From contig CAZYPK010000145.1 in the NCBI GenBank assembly GCA_964649195.1, forward strand, positions 1-13,529: 13,529 nucleotides of DNA. The letters are read 5' to 3'. A program made the position numbers and the translations under genes. Below are positions 1 to 7,058 of this stretch, piece by piece (the stretch's first letter is position 1; each line of letters begins with the position of its first letter). The DNA is from JTS-RE9 sp964649195. Its GTDB lineage: Bacteria > Planctomycetota > Phycisphaerae > Phycisphaerales > Phycisphaeraceae. The notes under the pieces are model-generated. The model was given only the letters and a program-made list of their open reading frames with translations. It did not search any database and was not told where the DNA came from.

Positions 1-52
1 CGGGAGCCTCGCCCTCCCAGCGAGCCTCGCCCTCCCGTATGCTTTTACCCTG
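1..52. repeat. GGGAGGCGAGG-family repeat remnant with ATGCTTTTACCCTG tail
   Basis: Two near-copies of a unit containing GCCTCGCCCTCCC lie at about 6-36, each close to self-complementary. They are followed by TATGCTTTTACCCTG at 38-52. The same unit and tail recur at 7257-7335, in inverted orientation at 7059-7110, and the tail alone at 11661-11675. The stretch is therefore one end of a dispersed element cut by the window edge. No coding potential is evident. Confidence 0.7.
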
Positions 53-70
53 TCCCAAGACATCTCCCGT

Positions 71-99
71 TTGCCGCCCATCGTCTGTGCCGGTACACT
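71..99 (+). promoter_or_regulatory. Putative sigma70-type promoter of the lipoprotein gene
   Basis: TTGCCG at 71-76 (4 of 6 matches to TTGACA) and TACACT at 94-99 (4 of 6 to TATAAT) are separated by exactly 17 bases. Transcription would begin near 106, giving a leader of about 22 nt before the ATG at 128. It also argues against translation starting at the TTG at 71, which is part of the -35 box. Confidence 0.35.
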
Positions 100-127
100 G
101 TTGCGTTCCCCGAAGCACGGAAGCACC

Positions 128-616
128 ATGATGGATAGACAACCTGCAATCGGGTTCAGGATGGTTTGGGCCGGCGGACTGCTGATGCTGGCCCTGGGCT
201 GTGAGACGATGTCGTTGCGGCCGCGCAGCGATGACGGTCATGTCCTGCCCGCGCCCACCGGCGCCGGGCTGGTCGCGACGGACCGGCCCAGGATCGCCGA
301 TGTGCCCATGCCCATCGGCTTTGTCGTGGTGCCTTCACGCAGCCACAGCCTCGTGCCCCCCAGCGGACCGCGCGTGGTCACCCATGTATATCAAGGCGCA
401 TCCAACGTGGCCGAGGTCAGCAGCTTCTATCGGCAGCAGACGCCCACGCAAGGCTGGCAGACCATCGGCGAACGATCCGATGGCTCCATCACCACCATGG
501 CCTATGTCAAAGGCCAGGAAGAACTCACCATACAGATCAGCCACCCGCGCGTGGTCGATGTGGTGATCACGATCCGCGACCGAAACACCACCGCACCCGC
601 GGCGGTCAAGCCTTGA
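128..616 (+). CDS. Small secreted lipoprotein, conserved hypothetical
   Basis: The product has about 162 residues and no recognised enzymatic domain. The N-terminus has a basic start, a hydrophobic core (about residues 12-23) and a lipobox LALGC, with C25 as the likely lipidated residue, so the mature protein should be membrane-tethered outside the cytoplasm. The C-terminal half (about residues 80-150) is one compact domain containing the string SSFYRQQTPTQGW and a beta-rich end. An 'FYR..P..GW' pattern is familiar from small uncharacterised planctomycete lipoproteins, but that is recollection rather than a search result. The ATG at 128 is chosen because GGAAG lies just upstream and it places the signal peptide at the N-terminus; the next codon (131) is also ATG. 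The reading frame stays open upstream to 71, but that part is not signal-like. It is probably monocistronic, with a long repeat following immediately. Confidence 0.75.
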   Translation: MMDRQPAIGFRMVWAGGLLMLALGCETMSLRPRSDDGHVLPAPTGAGLVATDRPRIADVPMPIGFVVVPSRSHSLVPPSGPRVVTHVYQGASNVAEVSSFYRQQTPTQGWQTIGERSDGSITTMAYVKGQEELTIQISHPRVVDVVITIRDRNTTAPAAVKP

Positions 617-790
617 GGGGGGAGGGAACAGGAGACAAGGGACAGGAGACAGGGAACAGGCTCCCCCAATAAGCAATAAGCAATCATCAATAAATAATAA
701 CCAATTGTCTTTCCTGTCCCCTGTCCCCTGTCCCCTGTCCCCTGTCTCCTGTCCCTTGTTTCCTGTTCCCTGTTCCCTACCCCGTTCCCC
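616..790. repeat. Purine/pyrimidine inverted repeat with CCCTGTC heptamer repeats
   Basis: A purine-rich arm at 624-654 is the reverse complement of a pyrimidine-rich arm at 740-770 with one mismatch in 31 bases. The right arm is preceded by about four tandem copies of the heptamer CCTGTCC (about 713-746) and followed by further degenerate copies to about 790. Between the arms lies an AT-rich stretch (about 668-705) with its own short repeats, AATAAGC twice and AATAAATAATAA. Transcribed, the arms would form a very long hairpin; as DNA, the homopurine strand could form a triplex. It separates the lipoprotein stop (616) from the next start (801) and may end transcription. No gene is seen in it. 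Confidence 0.85.
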
Positions 791-800
791 CGAGTTTCCC

Positions 801-1580
801 ATGGATTCAGAACATCGTCACGAACTGAAGGAAAACGATCTGGAAGTCGCCATCACCTCGCTCAAGGCGTGGTGGGTCAGGCATCAGGTGAAGGTGCTCG
901 GCGGGGCGGTCCTTGCCGCGGCGCTGATCTTCGGCATCCGCTGGATGAACGCCAGCGCCACCGGCACGCGCGACGCCGAACAGTATGAGCTGGCCACCGC
1001 GCCCACCCCCGAAGCGCTCCGCAAACTGGCGCAGACCACCGGCAACGAATCGGTGCAGGTCCATGCCAACCTGCGCGGCGCCGATTCCATCCTCCCCCAG
1101 CTTCGCAAACCCGTCGGCGACGGGAAGGACCAGATCACCGCGCAGCATCGCAAGAAGCTGATCGAAGACGCCCAGGCGATGTACCACGCAGCCCTGGCGG
1201 AATCGAAGCATCCGCTGGTGAAGATCAAGGCCCACATGGGTCTGGCCGTGCTGGCCCAGAGCCGGGGCGAATGGGACAAGGCCAGGGAACACTACCAGGC
1301 GGCCCAGAAAGCCGGCGGTCCGGGCTACGAGTACCTCACGCAGCGGGCCGCGGCCTTTGAAGCCGCCATCGATCGCGTGAAGGTTGAGCCGGTCTATGCC
1401 CGCGTGGAAGAGACGAAGCCTGACACCGATCTGCTCAAGTCGCCGTTCCTTCCCGAAGGCCCGACGAAGGACGGCGAAAAATCCAAGGATGGCAAGGAGA
1501 AGGAAACGCCGCTGTTCCCTTCCTTCATTCCCGAACCGACCAAGGACAAGGAAGAACCGGCGAAGGACGAGAAGGAATAA
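801..1580 (+). CDS. Membrane-anchored tetratricopeptide-repeat protein
   Basis: The product has 259 residues. A short charged cytoplasmic N-terminus (residues 1-29) is followed by one transmembrane helix (about 30-46), a helical region with TPR character (about 122-172; AMYHAAL, then KIKAHMGLAVLAQSRGEWDK), and a Lys/Glu/Pro-rich tail (about 210-259) of low complexity. This is the layout of YfgM/TPR_21-like proteins, which sit in the cytoplasmic membrane with TPRs outside and assist envelope proteins; a precise role cannot be given. The ATG at 801 is preferred although the frame is open from 705, because the upstream 32 codons only translate the CCTGTCC repeat and the membrane helix is correctly placed from 801. 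No clear Shine-Dalgarno is visible. The pseudouridine synthase gene follows after 41 bases and may be cotranscribed. Confidence 0.72.
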   Translation: MDSEHRHELKENDLEVAITSLKAWWVRHQVKVLGGAVLAAALIFGIRWMNASATGTRDAEQYELATAPTPEALRKLAQTTGNESVQVHANLRGADSILPQLRKPVGDGKDQITAQHRKKLIEDAQAMYHAALAESKHPLVKIKAHMGLAVLAQSRGEWDKAREHYQAAQKAGGPGYEYLTQRAAAFEAAIDRVKVEPVYARVEETKPDTDLLKSPFLPEGPTKDGEKSKDGKEKETPLFPSFIPEPTKDKEEPAKDEKE

Positions 1581-1590
1581 CCATCTTTAG

Positions 1591-1610
1591 CCGTTCGCCT
1601 TGGCGAACGG
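1591..1610. terminator. Hairpin between the TPR and pseudouridine synthase genes
   Basis: CCGTTCGCC and GGCGAACGG face each other across two bases, so in practice the stem is about 8 bp with a 4-nt loop. There is no T-run after it, so it may be a weak terminator, an mRNA processing or stabilising stem, or a small REP-like palindrome. It lies 11 bases ahead of the next start codon. Confidence 0.4.
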
Positions 1611-1621
1611 TGTGACCGACC

Positions 1622-3115
1622 GTGAAGAAAAAGCGCGAAGAATCCTCCCGCCGCGGCAGCCGTCGGTTCGAGCAGTCCGGCAACCCGTCGCCCGCCTCGA
1701 TCGAACCGGTTCCGCTCGACCTGAATGAAGAAGGCATCGATGCCGAAGTCCCCGAAGAAGACGGCCTCTTCGGGGAAGGCGCCCAGCAGCGCCGCTTCAT
1801 CATCAAGCGCGATGTGCGCCGCCGTGTCGATGTCTATCTGCTCGATCGCCTCAAGGGCATCAGCCGCAACCGCATTCAGAAACTGATCGATCTTGGCGGC
1901 GTGAAGGTCAACGACAAAGCGCCCAAGGCCAGCACGGTGATCCTCAAAGGCGATGTGATCGATGTGATCCTGCCCGCGCCTGCGATCCGCACCATCGAGC
2001 CGGAGGATATTCCACTTCACATTCTGTATGAAGATCCTCATTTCATCGTCGTCAACAAGCAGGCCGGCCTGATCGTGCATCCCGCCCGCAGCCATGTCGC
2101 GGGCACGCTGCTCAACGCCTTGGCGCATCACTTCATGCAGAGCCGCGTCGCCATCGGGCAGGCCTTTCGCTCGCACAGTTCGCGCGGCTTCCGTGAACCG
2201 ACGCGCGGCCCGGGTTCGCCGACATGGAACCGCAGGAAAGGAGCAGGGGCAGGGGGGGATCAACGGCAACAGATGGTCAGCGACAGCGCGGCAAGTTTGG
2301 CGATCACTCCCCCCGGCACACTCTCCTCCGCTTCGCCCGGTTCCAAGGAATACGATGGCCCGCCGGTCATCGTCGAAGGCCTCAGCGAAGTCGGCGCCGC
2401 CGAGTGCAGGCCGGGCGTGATTCATCGGCTCGACCGCTACACCACCGGCGTGATGGTCGTCGCCAAGACCGATGAGGCACACTGGGGAATCGCCAGGCAG
2501 TTCGAGGATCGCACGACCAACAAATCCTACCTCGCTCTCGTGCATGGCAACTTCGATGAGTCCGTCTTTGTCATTGATGAACCCCTGGGCAAACACCCGA
2601 CGATCCGCGAAGCCTATGCGGTCAGGCGTGACGCCCAGAGCAGGGCTTCGGTGACCATCTGCCGGGTGCGCGAACAGTATCGCGGCTACTCGCTGATCGA
2701 ACTCGAACTCAAGACCGGCCGCACCCACCAGATTCGCGTACACATGTCCTACATGGGCCACCCGATCATCGGCGACATCATCTACGGCGGCGAACCGATC
2801 GGCGAGGCGGAACTCACCAACCCGCCACAGGCCGCCGGCGCTCGCAAGTTGCAAACCTATGCCCGCTCGCGCGAGGATGGCCTGCGCATGGAAGCGAAGG
2901 CCGCCGAGCGATCGGACATCATTCTTTACACCCCCGCCCTGCACGCGGGCCTGCTCAGCTTCGTGCATCCGACGACGCGCGAGACGGTCTGCTTCACCGC
3001 GCCATTGCATCAGCCGATGCGCGACCTGGTGCGCAAGCTCCGCACCATGCCGGCGCCCGGTCCGGTGGCCACGGCGGGCACCATGATCGACCTCGCGGCG
3101 ACGGCGCCAACGTAG
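1622..3115 (+). CDS. RluA/RluD-family 23S rRNA pseudouridine synthase with S4 domain and a long insert
   Basis: This enzyme isomerises specific uridines in RNA, most likely 23S rRNA, to pseudouridine. The 497-residue product has a charged N-terminal extension (1-58), an S4 RNA-binding domain (about 67-118), the start of the catalytic domain (NKQAGLIVHP, 145-154), the catalytic motif HRLDRYTTG (268-276; D271 is the expected nucleophile) and the late motif LKTGRTHQIRVHM (363-375). Compared with typical RluD (about 320 residues) it is long: residues about 173-260 are a Gly/Ser/Pro/Arg-rich segment inserted between LLNALAHHF and the catalytic motif, and the region after the GDIIYGG motif is also extended. 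Tyr replaces the usual Asp in HRLDRDTTG; the catalytic Asp is intact. The start is GTG at 1622; no strong Shine-Dalgarno is visible. Which uridines are modified cannot be told from sequence. Confidence 0.9.
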   Translation: MKKKREESSRRGSRRFEQSGNPSPASIEPVPLDLNEEGIDAEVPEEDGLFGEGAQQRRFIIKRDVRRRVDVYLLDRLKGISRNRIQKLIDLGGVKVNDKAPKASTVILKGDVIDVILPAPAIRTIEPEDIPLHILYEDPHFIVVNKQAGLIVHPARSHVAGTLLNALAHHFMQSRVAIGQAFRSHSSRGFREPTRGPGSPTWNRRKGAGAGGDQRQQMVSDSAASLAITPPGTLSSASPGSKEYDGPPVIVEGLSEVGAAECRPGVIHRLDRYTTGVMVVAKTDEAHWGIARQFEDRTTNKSYLALVHGNFDESVFVIDEPLGKHPTIREAYAVRRDAQSRASVTICRVREQYRGYSLIELELKTGRTHQIRVHMSYMGHPIIGDIIYGGEPIGEAELTNPPQAAGARKLQTYARSREDGLRMEAKAAERSDIILYTPALHAGLLSFVHPTTRETVCFTAPLHQPMRDLVRKLRTMPAPGPVATAGTMIDLAATAPT

Positions 3116-3162
3116 CCTCGGATACCCTTTTATATCCCCTCCTTTTCTTCCCTCACGGTGTT

Positions 3163-3191
3163 TAGCGAATCAATGGGAGGGCGGTTATACT
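3163..3191 (+). promoter_or_regulatory. Putative -10 box of the methyltransferase gene (near-leaderless start)
   Basis: TATACT at 3186-3191 matches TATAAT in 5 of 6 positions and ends 8 bases before the ATG at 3200. If used, transcription would start at or within a few bases of the start codon, so the mRNA would be leaderless or nearly so. The -35 region (about 3161-3168) is weak. No Shine-Dalgarno lies close to the ATG, which fits. Confidence 0.35.
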
Positions 3192-3199
3192 GACGTGCA

Positions 3200-4066
3200 A
3201 TGAGTGAAGTTTTTCAGAACGCGACGGCCGCGATTCACTTTGGTGACGCCATCGACGTGTTGAACACGAGCGTCGCCGATGGTTCTGTCGATTTGATCTT
3301 CGCGGATCCGCCGTACAACATCGGCAAGCGTTTCGGTGATTCCCTGGACCGCTGGCCATCCGACGACGCCTATGCCGACTGGTGTTACGAGTGGATTGAC
3401 CTGTGCCTGAAAAAGCTCAAGCCGTCGGGCAGCATCTATTTGATGACGAGTACGCAGGCGATGCCGCACCTTGATCTATACCTTCGCAAGCGGGTGACGA
3501 TCCTGTCCCGCATCGTCTGGCATTATGACAGTTCCGGCGTTCAGGCCAGGCGGTATTATGGTTCAATGTATGAGCCGATCCTTTTCGGGGTGAAGGACGC
3601 CGATCACTACGTATTCAACGCCGATGACATCCGCGTTGAAGCTCGTACCGGCGCGACGCGCAAGCTGATTGACTACCGCAAGGCCGTCCCGACGCAATAC
3701 AACACCACGAAGGTGCCGGGGAACGTGTGGTTCTTCCCTCGTGTTCGATATCGGATGGACGAATACGAAGAGCACCCCTCGCAGAAGCCCGAAGCCCTGA
3801 TGGAGCGGATCATTCGCGCGTCGAGCCGTCCCGGTGACGTCGTTCTCGATCCTTTCAGCGGCACGTTTACGACCTGCGCGGTTGCTCAGAAACTTGGAAG
3901 ACGAAGCATTGGGATCGAGCGCGAACCGGCCTACATTGAGATCGGGTTGCGACGGTTGGGGATGGCGTCCACGTTTCAGGGCAAGCCGTTGCAGCCGCCT
4001 CGAAAGTCGTTCAAGCGTCGCGTTGAGGCGATGAAGGGTGAGCAGGGATTGTTTGAGGCCACATGA
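3200..4066 (+). CDS. YhdJ-like DNA adenine-N6 methyltransferase (beta class) of a type II RM module
   Basis: It transfers a methyl group from S-adenosylmethionine to adenine in a specific DNA site. In the 288-residue product, motif IV DPPY (36-39) precedes motif X-like HPSQKPEAL (192-200) and motif I DPFSGTFTT (217-225), the beta-class order; DPPY rather than SPPY suggests N6-adenine. The whole length resembles E. coli YhdJ, including FADPPYNIGK, IVWHYDSSGVQA, GSMYEPIL and KVPGNVWFFPRVRY, so the target may be ATGCAT or close to it. That is inference from family knowledge, and the recognition region could differ. E. coli YhdJ is a solitary enzyme, whereas here an endonuclease candidate begins inside the last codons (ATGA overlap, 4063-4066), so this copy should protect host sites. 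The C-terminal tail (about 258-288) is extra and basic. Base composition is lower in GC than neighbouring genes. Confidence 0.92.
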   Translation: MSEVFQNATAAIHFGDAIDVLNTSVADGSVDLIFADPPYNIGKRFGDSLDRWPSDDAYADWCYEWIDLCLKKLKPSGSIYLMTSTQAMPHLDLYLRKRVTILSRIVWHYDSSGVQARRYYGSMYEPILFGVKDADHYVFNADDIRVEARTGATRKLIDYRKAVPTQYNTTKVPGNVWFFPRVRYRMDEYEEHPSQKPEALMERIIRASSRPGDVVLDPFSGTFTTCAVAQKLGRRSIGIEREPAYIEIGLRRLGMASTFQGKPLQPPRKSFKRRVEAMKGEQGLFEAT

Positions 4067-5199
4067 TGGAGCCGACCGAACATCAGTTTACGCCTGTCAT
4101 CTCAGGCATCCTGCAAAAACACTTTGACAAATATGCGCAAGCCATCTTCTCGGCGAGTCCGCTGATCGGCTATTTGAACGCCAAGACGAAATCGGCGTCG
4201 AAAGGATCGAAATCTCGCGCGGCGTTCGGAAACCTATACGCGCTCTATGTGAAAGGCGGTTTCCACGAAAGTGGGAAATACAAGAGCTACTCCGGCGCCC
4301 GTTTCACTCCGCTGTTTCGCCGACAACGGGAGCTTCCCTTCGGGGCGAAACTGCAAAACCATCACTTGAACACCCGCTTGAACGACGAGTTCAAACGCTT
4401 CTATCCAAAGTCGGGCTACGAACCGATCATCCGGGACGACCAGAAAGGGCTGTACTGGATCAACGAAAACGCGCTGATCGTTGATCTCGGCAGGAAAAAG
4501 TTCAACCTCGCTCAAGCATCTCTGGAAATCATTGACGCCTACGTCGCGGCAAAGAAGAGCGCATTGGAGCGTTTCATCCTCGACTGCGAGAAGCTGGACG
4601 CGATCCAGAAGAAGCAGCCGGGGCAGGTCGTCGATTTCATCAAGTCACTGTTGGCGCCGAGTGCGGATGCGCGAATCTTCGAGATCGTGAGTTACGCGAT
4701 CCTCAAGGCGGCTTACGCAGGGCAATCGATCTGGTGGGGTGTTACTTGCGAGACGGTTAAGGAAGACTTTCTGATCCTGTACAAGACCGGTCGCACAAAT
4801 GCCAATGACGGCGGAATCGACTTTGTGATGAAGCCTCTGGGGCGGTTCTTCCAGGTGACGGAAACGCTCGATGTGCGCAAATACTTCCTCGATATCGATA
4901 AGATTCAACGCTATCCGATCACATTCGTTGTGAAATCGAATGAAGCGGCCCCGGCGGTGGCGGCGGCGATCCGGCGGCAGGCGTTCAAGCTTTACCGAGT
5001 CGAGAAGATCGTCGAGAAATACATGGGGTGCATCGAAGAAATCATCAATATCCCGCTACTGCTGGAGAAGCTCGACGTGGTCGTCAAGGCGGGACGGCTC
5101 GGTGATGTAACTTCTGAAATCACCCTTCAGAGCAAGGTCGAGTTCAACTACACATCCGGCGCGGACGAAGAGGAAGGCACGGAAAAGGGACGTTCTTGA
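4063..5199 (+). CDS. Probable type II restriction endonuclease, partner of the YhdJ-like methyltransferase
   Basis: The 378-residue protein matches no named enzyme I recognise. Translational coupling to the methyltransferase (4-nt overlap; a second ATG lies at 4066) is the main reason for the call. Residues about 203-267 look like a PD-(D/E)XK nuclease core: helix RIFEIVSYAIL with E207, then the strand pair GGIDFVM (D253) and RFFQVTE (Q264, T266, E267). A canonical core has D then (E/Q)xK, so the catalytic Lys seems replaced by Thr, with Glu next to it. The N-terminal 140 residues (SRAAFGNLYALYVKGG, then many aromatic and basic positions) would be DNA-recognition material. The C-terminus is acidic. 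GC content on the line I counted at 4501-4560 was 31 of 60, against 41 of 60 in the oxidoreductase at 8101-8160, consistent with transfer. A different DNA-binding role is possible but less likely. Confidence 0.68.
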   Translation: MMEPTEHQFTPVISGILQKHFDKYAQAIFSASPLIGYLNAKTKSASKGSKSRAAFGNLYALYVKGGFHESGKYKSYSGARFTPLFRRQRELPFGAKLQNHHLNTRLNDEFKRFYPKSGYEPIIRDDQKGLYWINENALIVDLGRKKFNLAQASLEIIDAYVAAKKSALERFILDCEKLDAIQKKQPGQVVDFIKSLLAPSADARIFEIVSYAILKAAYAGQSIWWGVTCETVKEDFLILYKTGRTNANDGGIDFVMKPLGRFFQVTETLDVRKYFLDIDKIQRYPITFVVKSNEAAPAVAAAIRRQAFKLYRVEKIVEKYMGCIEEIINIPLLLEKLDVVVKAGRLGDVTSEITLQSKVEFNYTSGADEEEGTEKGRS

Positions 5200-5319
5200 A
5201 TGCCAATGGTTAAGTGAACGGCATTCACGAATGCCCCCCTTTTCTCCCGGAGCCATGCGGACAGGACCACTGCCACATGCTTTCACCCTGAAGTTCCGCG
5301 TCGCGCCCCTGCACACCGC

Positions 5320-6957
5320 TCATTCCACCTGCGCCCGGCTGCGGCCATCCTTGATGAGCCTGTCCATCAGGTCGTTCATCCGTTTCAGTTCTTCAGGATG
5401 CTTGCCGGCGACATTCACCTGCTCGCCCGCATCCTTCGACAGATCGAAAAGCTGTCCCGCCGGCGGTCCCGCGTCGTTGCCCTTGTTCTTCGCCTTGCCT
5501 TTGCCGGCGGCGCCGTCACCGCCGGGATGGCGGGCGCGGACGAGCTTCCACTGGCCCGCGCGAAGCCCCAGTTGATTGCCGTTGTTGTTCTGCTGCAACA
5601 GGTGATCGCGGCCTTTGCCTTCCTTCTCGCCGAGCAGGGCGCCCAGCACATTCATGCTGTCCAGGCAATCGCGCTCCTTCAGCTTGATGTCCAGCATCGC
5701 CGCCATCGTCGCGGACAGGTCGATCGTGCAGACCACTTCATCCGAAACACCCGGCTTGATGCGCCCGGTCCATCGGGTGATGAACGGCGTGCGCGTGCCG
5801 CCTTCGAACACGCTGTACTTGCCGCCGCGATAAGGCCCCGCAGGCTTGTGATCGCCCAGCTTCTCCACCGCATCATCCTTGTACCCGTCATTGAGCACCG
5901 GCCCGTTGTCCGAGCAAAAAAGAATCAGCGTATTCTCCGCGATGCCCAGCCGATCGACCGCCTTCATGATTTCGCCCACGCTCCAATCCAGTTCAATGAT
6001 CGCGTCGCCGCGCGGTCCCATCTTCGTCGCCCCCTGAAACCGCTCATGCACCACGCGCGGCACATGAATGGCGTGAGAGGCATAGAACAGGAAGAACGGC
6101 CGGGCCTTGTTCTTCTCCATCCAGGCGACCGAGCGCCTGACCCATTCATCGGTGAGGTCCTCATCGCGGAAGCGGGCCTTCGCTGCGCCGGTGTAGAAGC
6201 CGATGCGGGAGACGCCGTTGTGGATCGAGTCGTGGTGTCCGTAGTCCCAGTTCATCTTGAGCGTGTCACGGTGCGTGAGGCCGGTGGGGTGATCGTCGGA
6301 GGGTTTTTGATTGCCCACCCAGAGCGGGTCCTTGGGGTCAAGATTGGAGACGCGACGATCATGGACAAAAACCTGGGGCACGCGATCGTTGGTGGTGGGC
6401 AGAAGGAAGCAGTGGTCGAAGCCGATATCGAGCGGCCCCGGCTTCAGGTCGCCGTTCCAGTCGGGCTGTTTGTCGCCCAGGCCCAGGTGCCATTTGCCGA
6501 TGGCCGCGGTGGCGTAGCCCGCCTGCTTGAGAATGGAGGCGATGGTGGCGGCGCCGGGTCGCACGATGGCCGGGCCGTTGGGCGGGGCGATGCCGGTGCC
6601 CGGCGTGCGGAAGGCATAGGTGCCGGTGAGAAGGGAGTAGCGGGTGGGCGTGCAGGTGGAGGCGGAACTGTAGCCGCTCTTGAAGAGGATGCCTTGCGAC
6701 GCGAGCAGGTCGAGGTTGGGCGTTTTGACGGCGGTGGCGCCGTAGCAGGAAAGATCGCCATACCCCAGGTCATCGGCCATGATGACGATGATGTTGGGCC
6801 TGGGTTTGGCCGCATCACCTCGCGCTTCGCCTATTTGCCACAGCAGGCTCAGACTCGTCAGCAGCAGAAGAAGAAAGGTTGCATTTCGCGTAGCAGCAGC
6901 GGCAAAGAGCCGGGCGATGGAAGTGGAGGACGTGATGAATGAGCATCGTGAAATCAT
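5320..6957 (-). CDS. Secreted type I sulfatase (formylglycine-dependent, arylsulfatase-like)
   Basis: It hydrolyses sulfate esters, probably on polysaccharide-derived sugars, outside the cytoplasm. The 545-residue product has a signal sequence (hydrophobic core about 27-40, cleavage near 46), then the sulfatase fold: NIIVIMADDLGYGD (55-68; D62 and D63 bind the metal), the maturation motif CTPTR (102-106; C102 becomes formylglycine), GKWHLG (154-159), SHAIHVP (294-300), SDNGP (349-353) and YRGGKYSVFEGGTRTPF (376-392; K380 likely catalytic). A Gly/Lys-rich loop lies near the C-terminus, about 80 residues from the end. All key residues are present. Length is normal for the family. The maturase is not encoded here, and the substrate and S1 subfamily cannot be set from sequence alone. 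The gene runs opposite to the oxidoreductase gene across a palindromic element. A possible weak promoter (TTGATC at 7042-7037, TATGCT at 7021-7016, minus strand) has a spacer of only 15. Confidence 0.95.
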   Translation of the reverse strand: MISRCSFITSSTSIARLFAAAATRNATFLLLLLTSLSLLWQIGEARGDAAKPRPNIIVIMADDLGYGDLSCYGATAVKTPNLDLLASQGILFKSGYSSASTCTPTRYSLLTGTYAFRTPGTGIAPPNGPAIVRPGAATIASILKQAGYATAAIGKWHLGLGDKQPDWNGDLKPGPLDIGFDHCFLLPTTNDRVPQVFVHDRRVSNLDPKDPLWVGNQKPSDDHPTGLTHRDTLKMNWDYGHHDSIHNGVSRIGFYTGAAKARFRDEDLTDEWVRRSVAWMEKNKARPFFLFYASHAIHVPRVVHERFQGATKMGPRGDAIIELDWSVGEIMKAVDRLGIAENTLILFCSDNGPVLNDGYKDDAVEKLGDHKPAGPYRGGKYSVFEGGTRTPFITRWTGRIKPGVSDEVVCTIDLSATMAAMLDIKLKERDCLDSMNVLGALLGEKEGKGRDHLLQQNNNGNQLGLRAGQWKLVRARHPGGDGAAGKGKAKNKGNDAGPPAGQLFDLSKDAGEQVNVAGKHPEELKRMNDLMDRLIKDGRSRAQVE

Positions 6958-7058
6958 GACTGGCTTTCAATGGAGCAATGTGAACCCGATCAGGGCAGAG
7001 CCAACGGGCGGACTCAGCATAACAATCATGGTGAAGGATCAAACATGGGGGCGTATGG

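Noticed and set aside
713..790. CRISPR array in the CCTGTCC repeats
   Set aside because: Units are 7 bases with no spacers; no cas genes are present.
705..800. Upstream start for the TPR protein at 705
   Set aside because: The added residues are only the translated CCTGTCC repeat, and they would precede a normal N-terminus.
1394..3010. Open frame of 538 codons on the minus strand opposite the pseudouridine synthase
   Set aside because: Shadow frame of GC-rich codons; the plus strand has S4 and HRLDR motifs.
5198..5226. Terminator between the endonuclease and sulfatase genes (GAATGCC with GGCATTC)
   Set aside because: The stem is only 7 bp with a 15-nt loop and no T-run directly after, so it is not strong enough to call; the rest of 5200-5319 shows nothing else.
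5398..6942. Long open frame on the plus strand opposite the sulfatase (514 codons)
   Set aside because: It is an antisense shadow: composition is Arg/Ala/Val/His-rich without domains, while the minus strand has every sulfatase motif.
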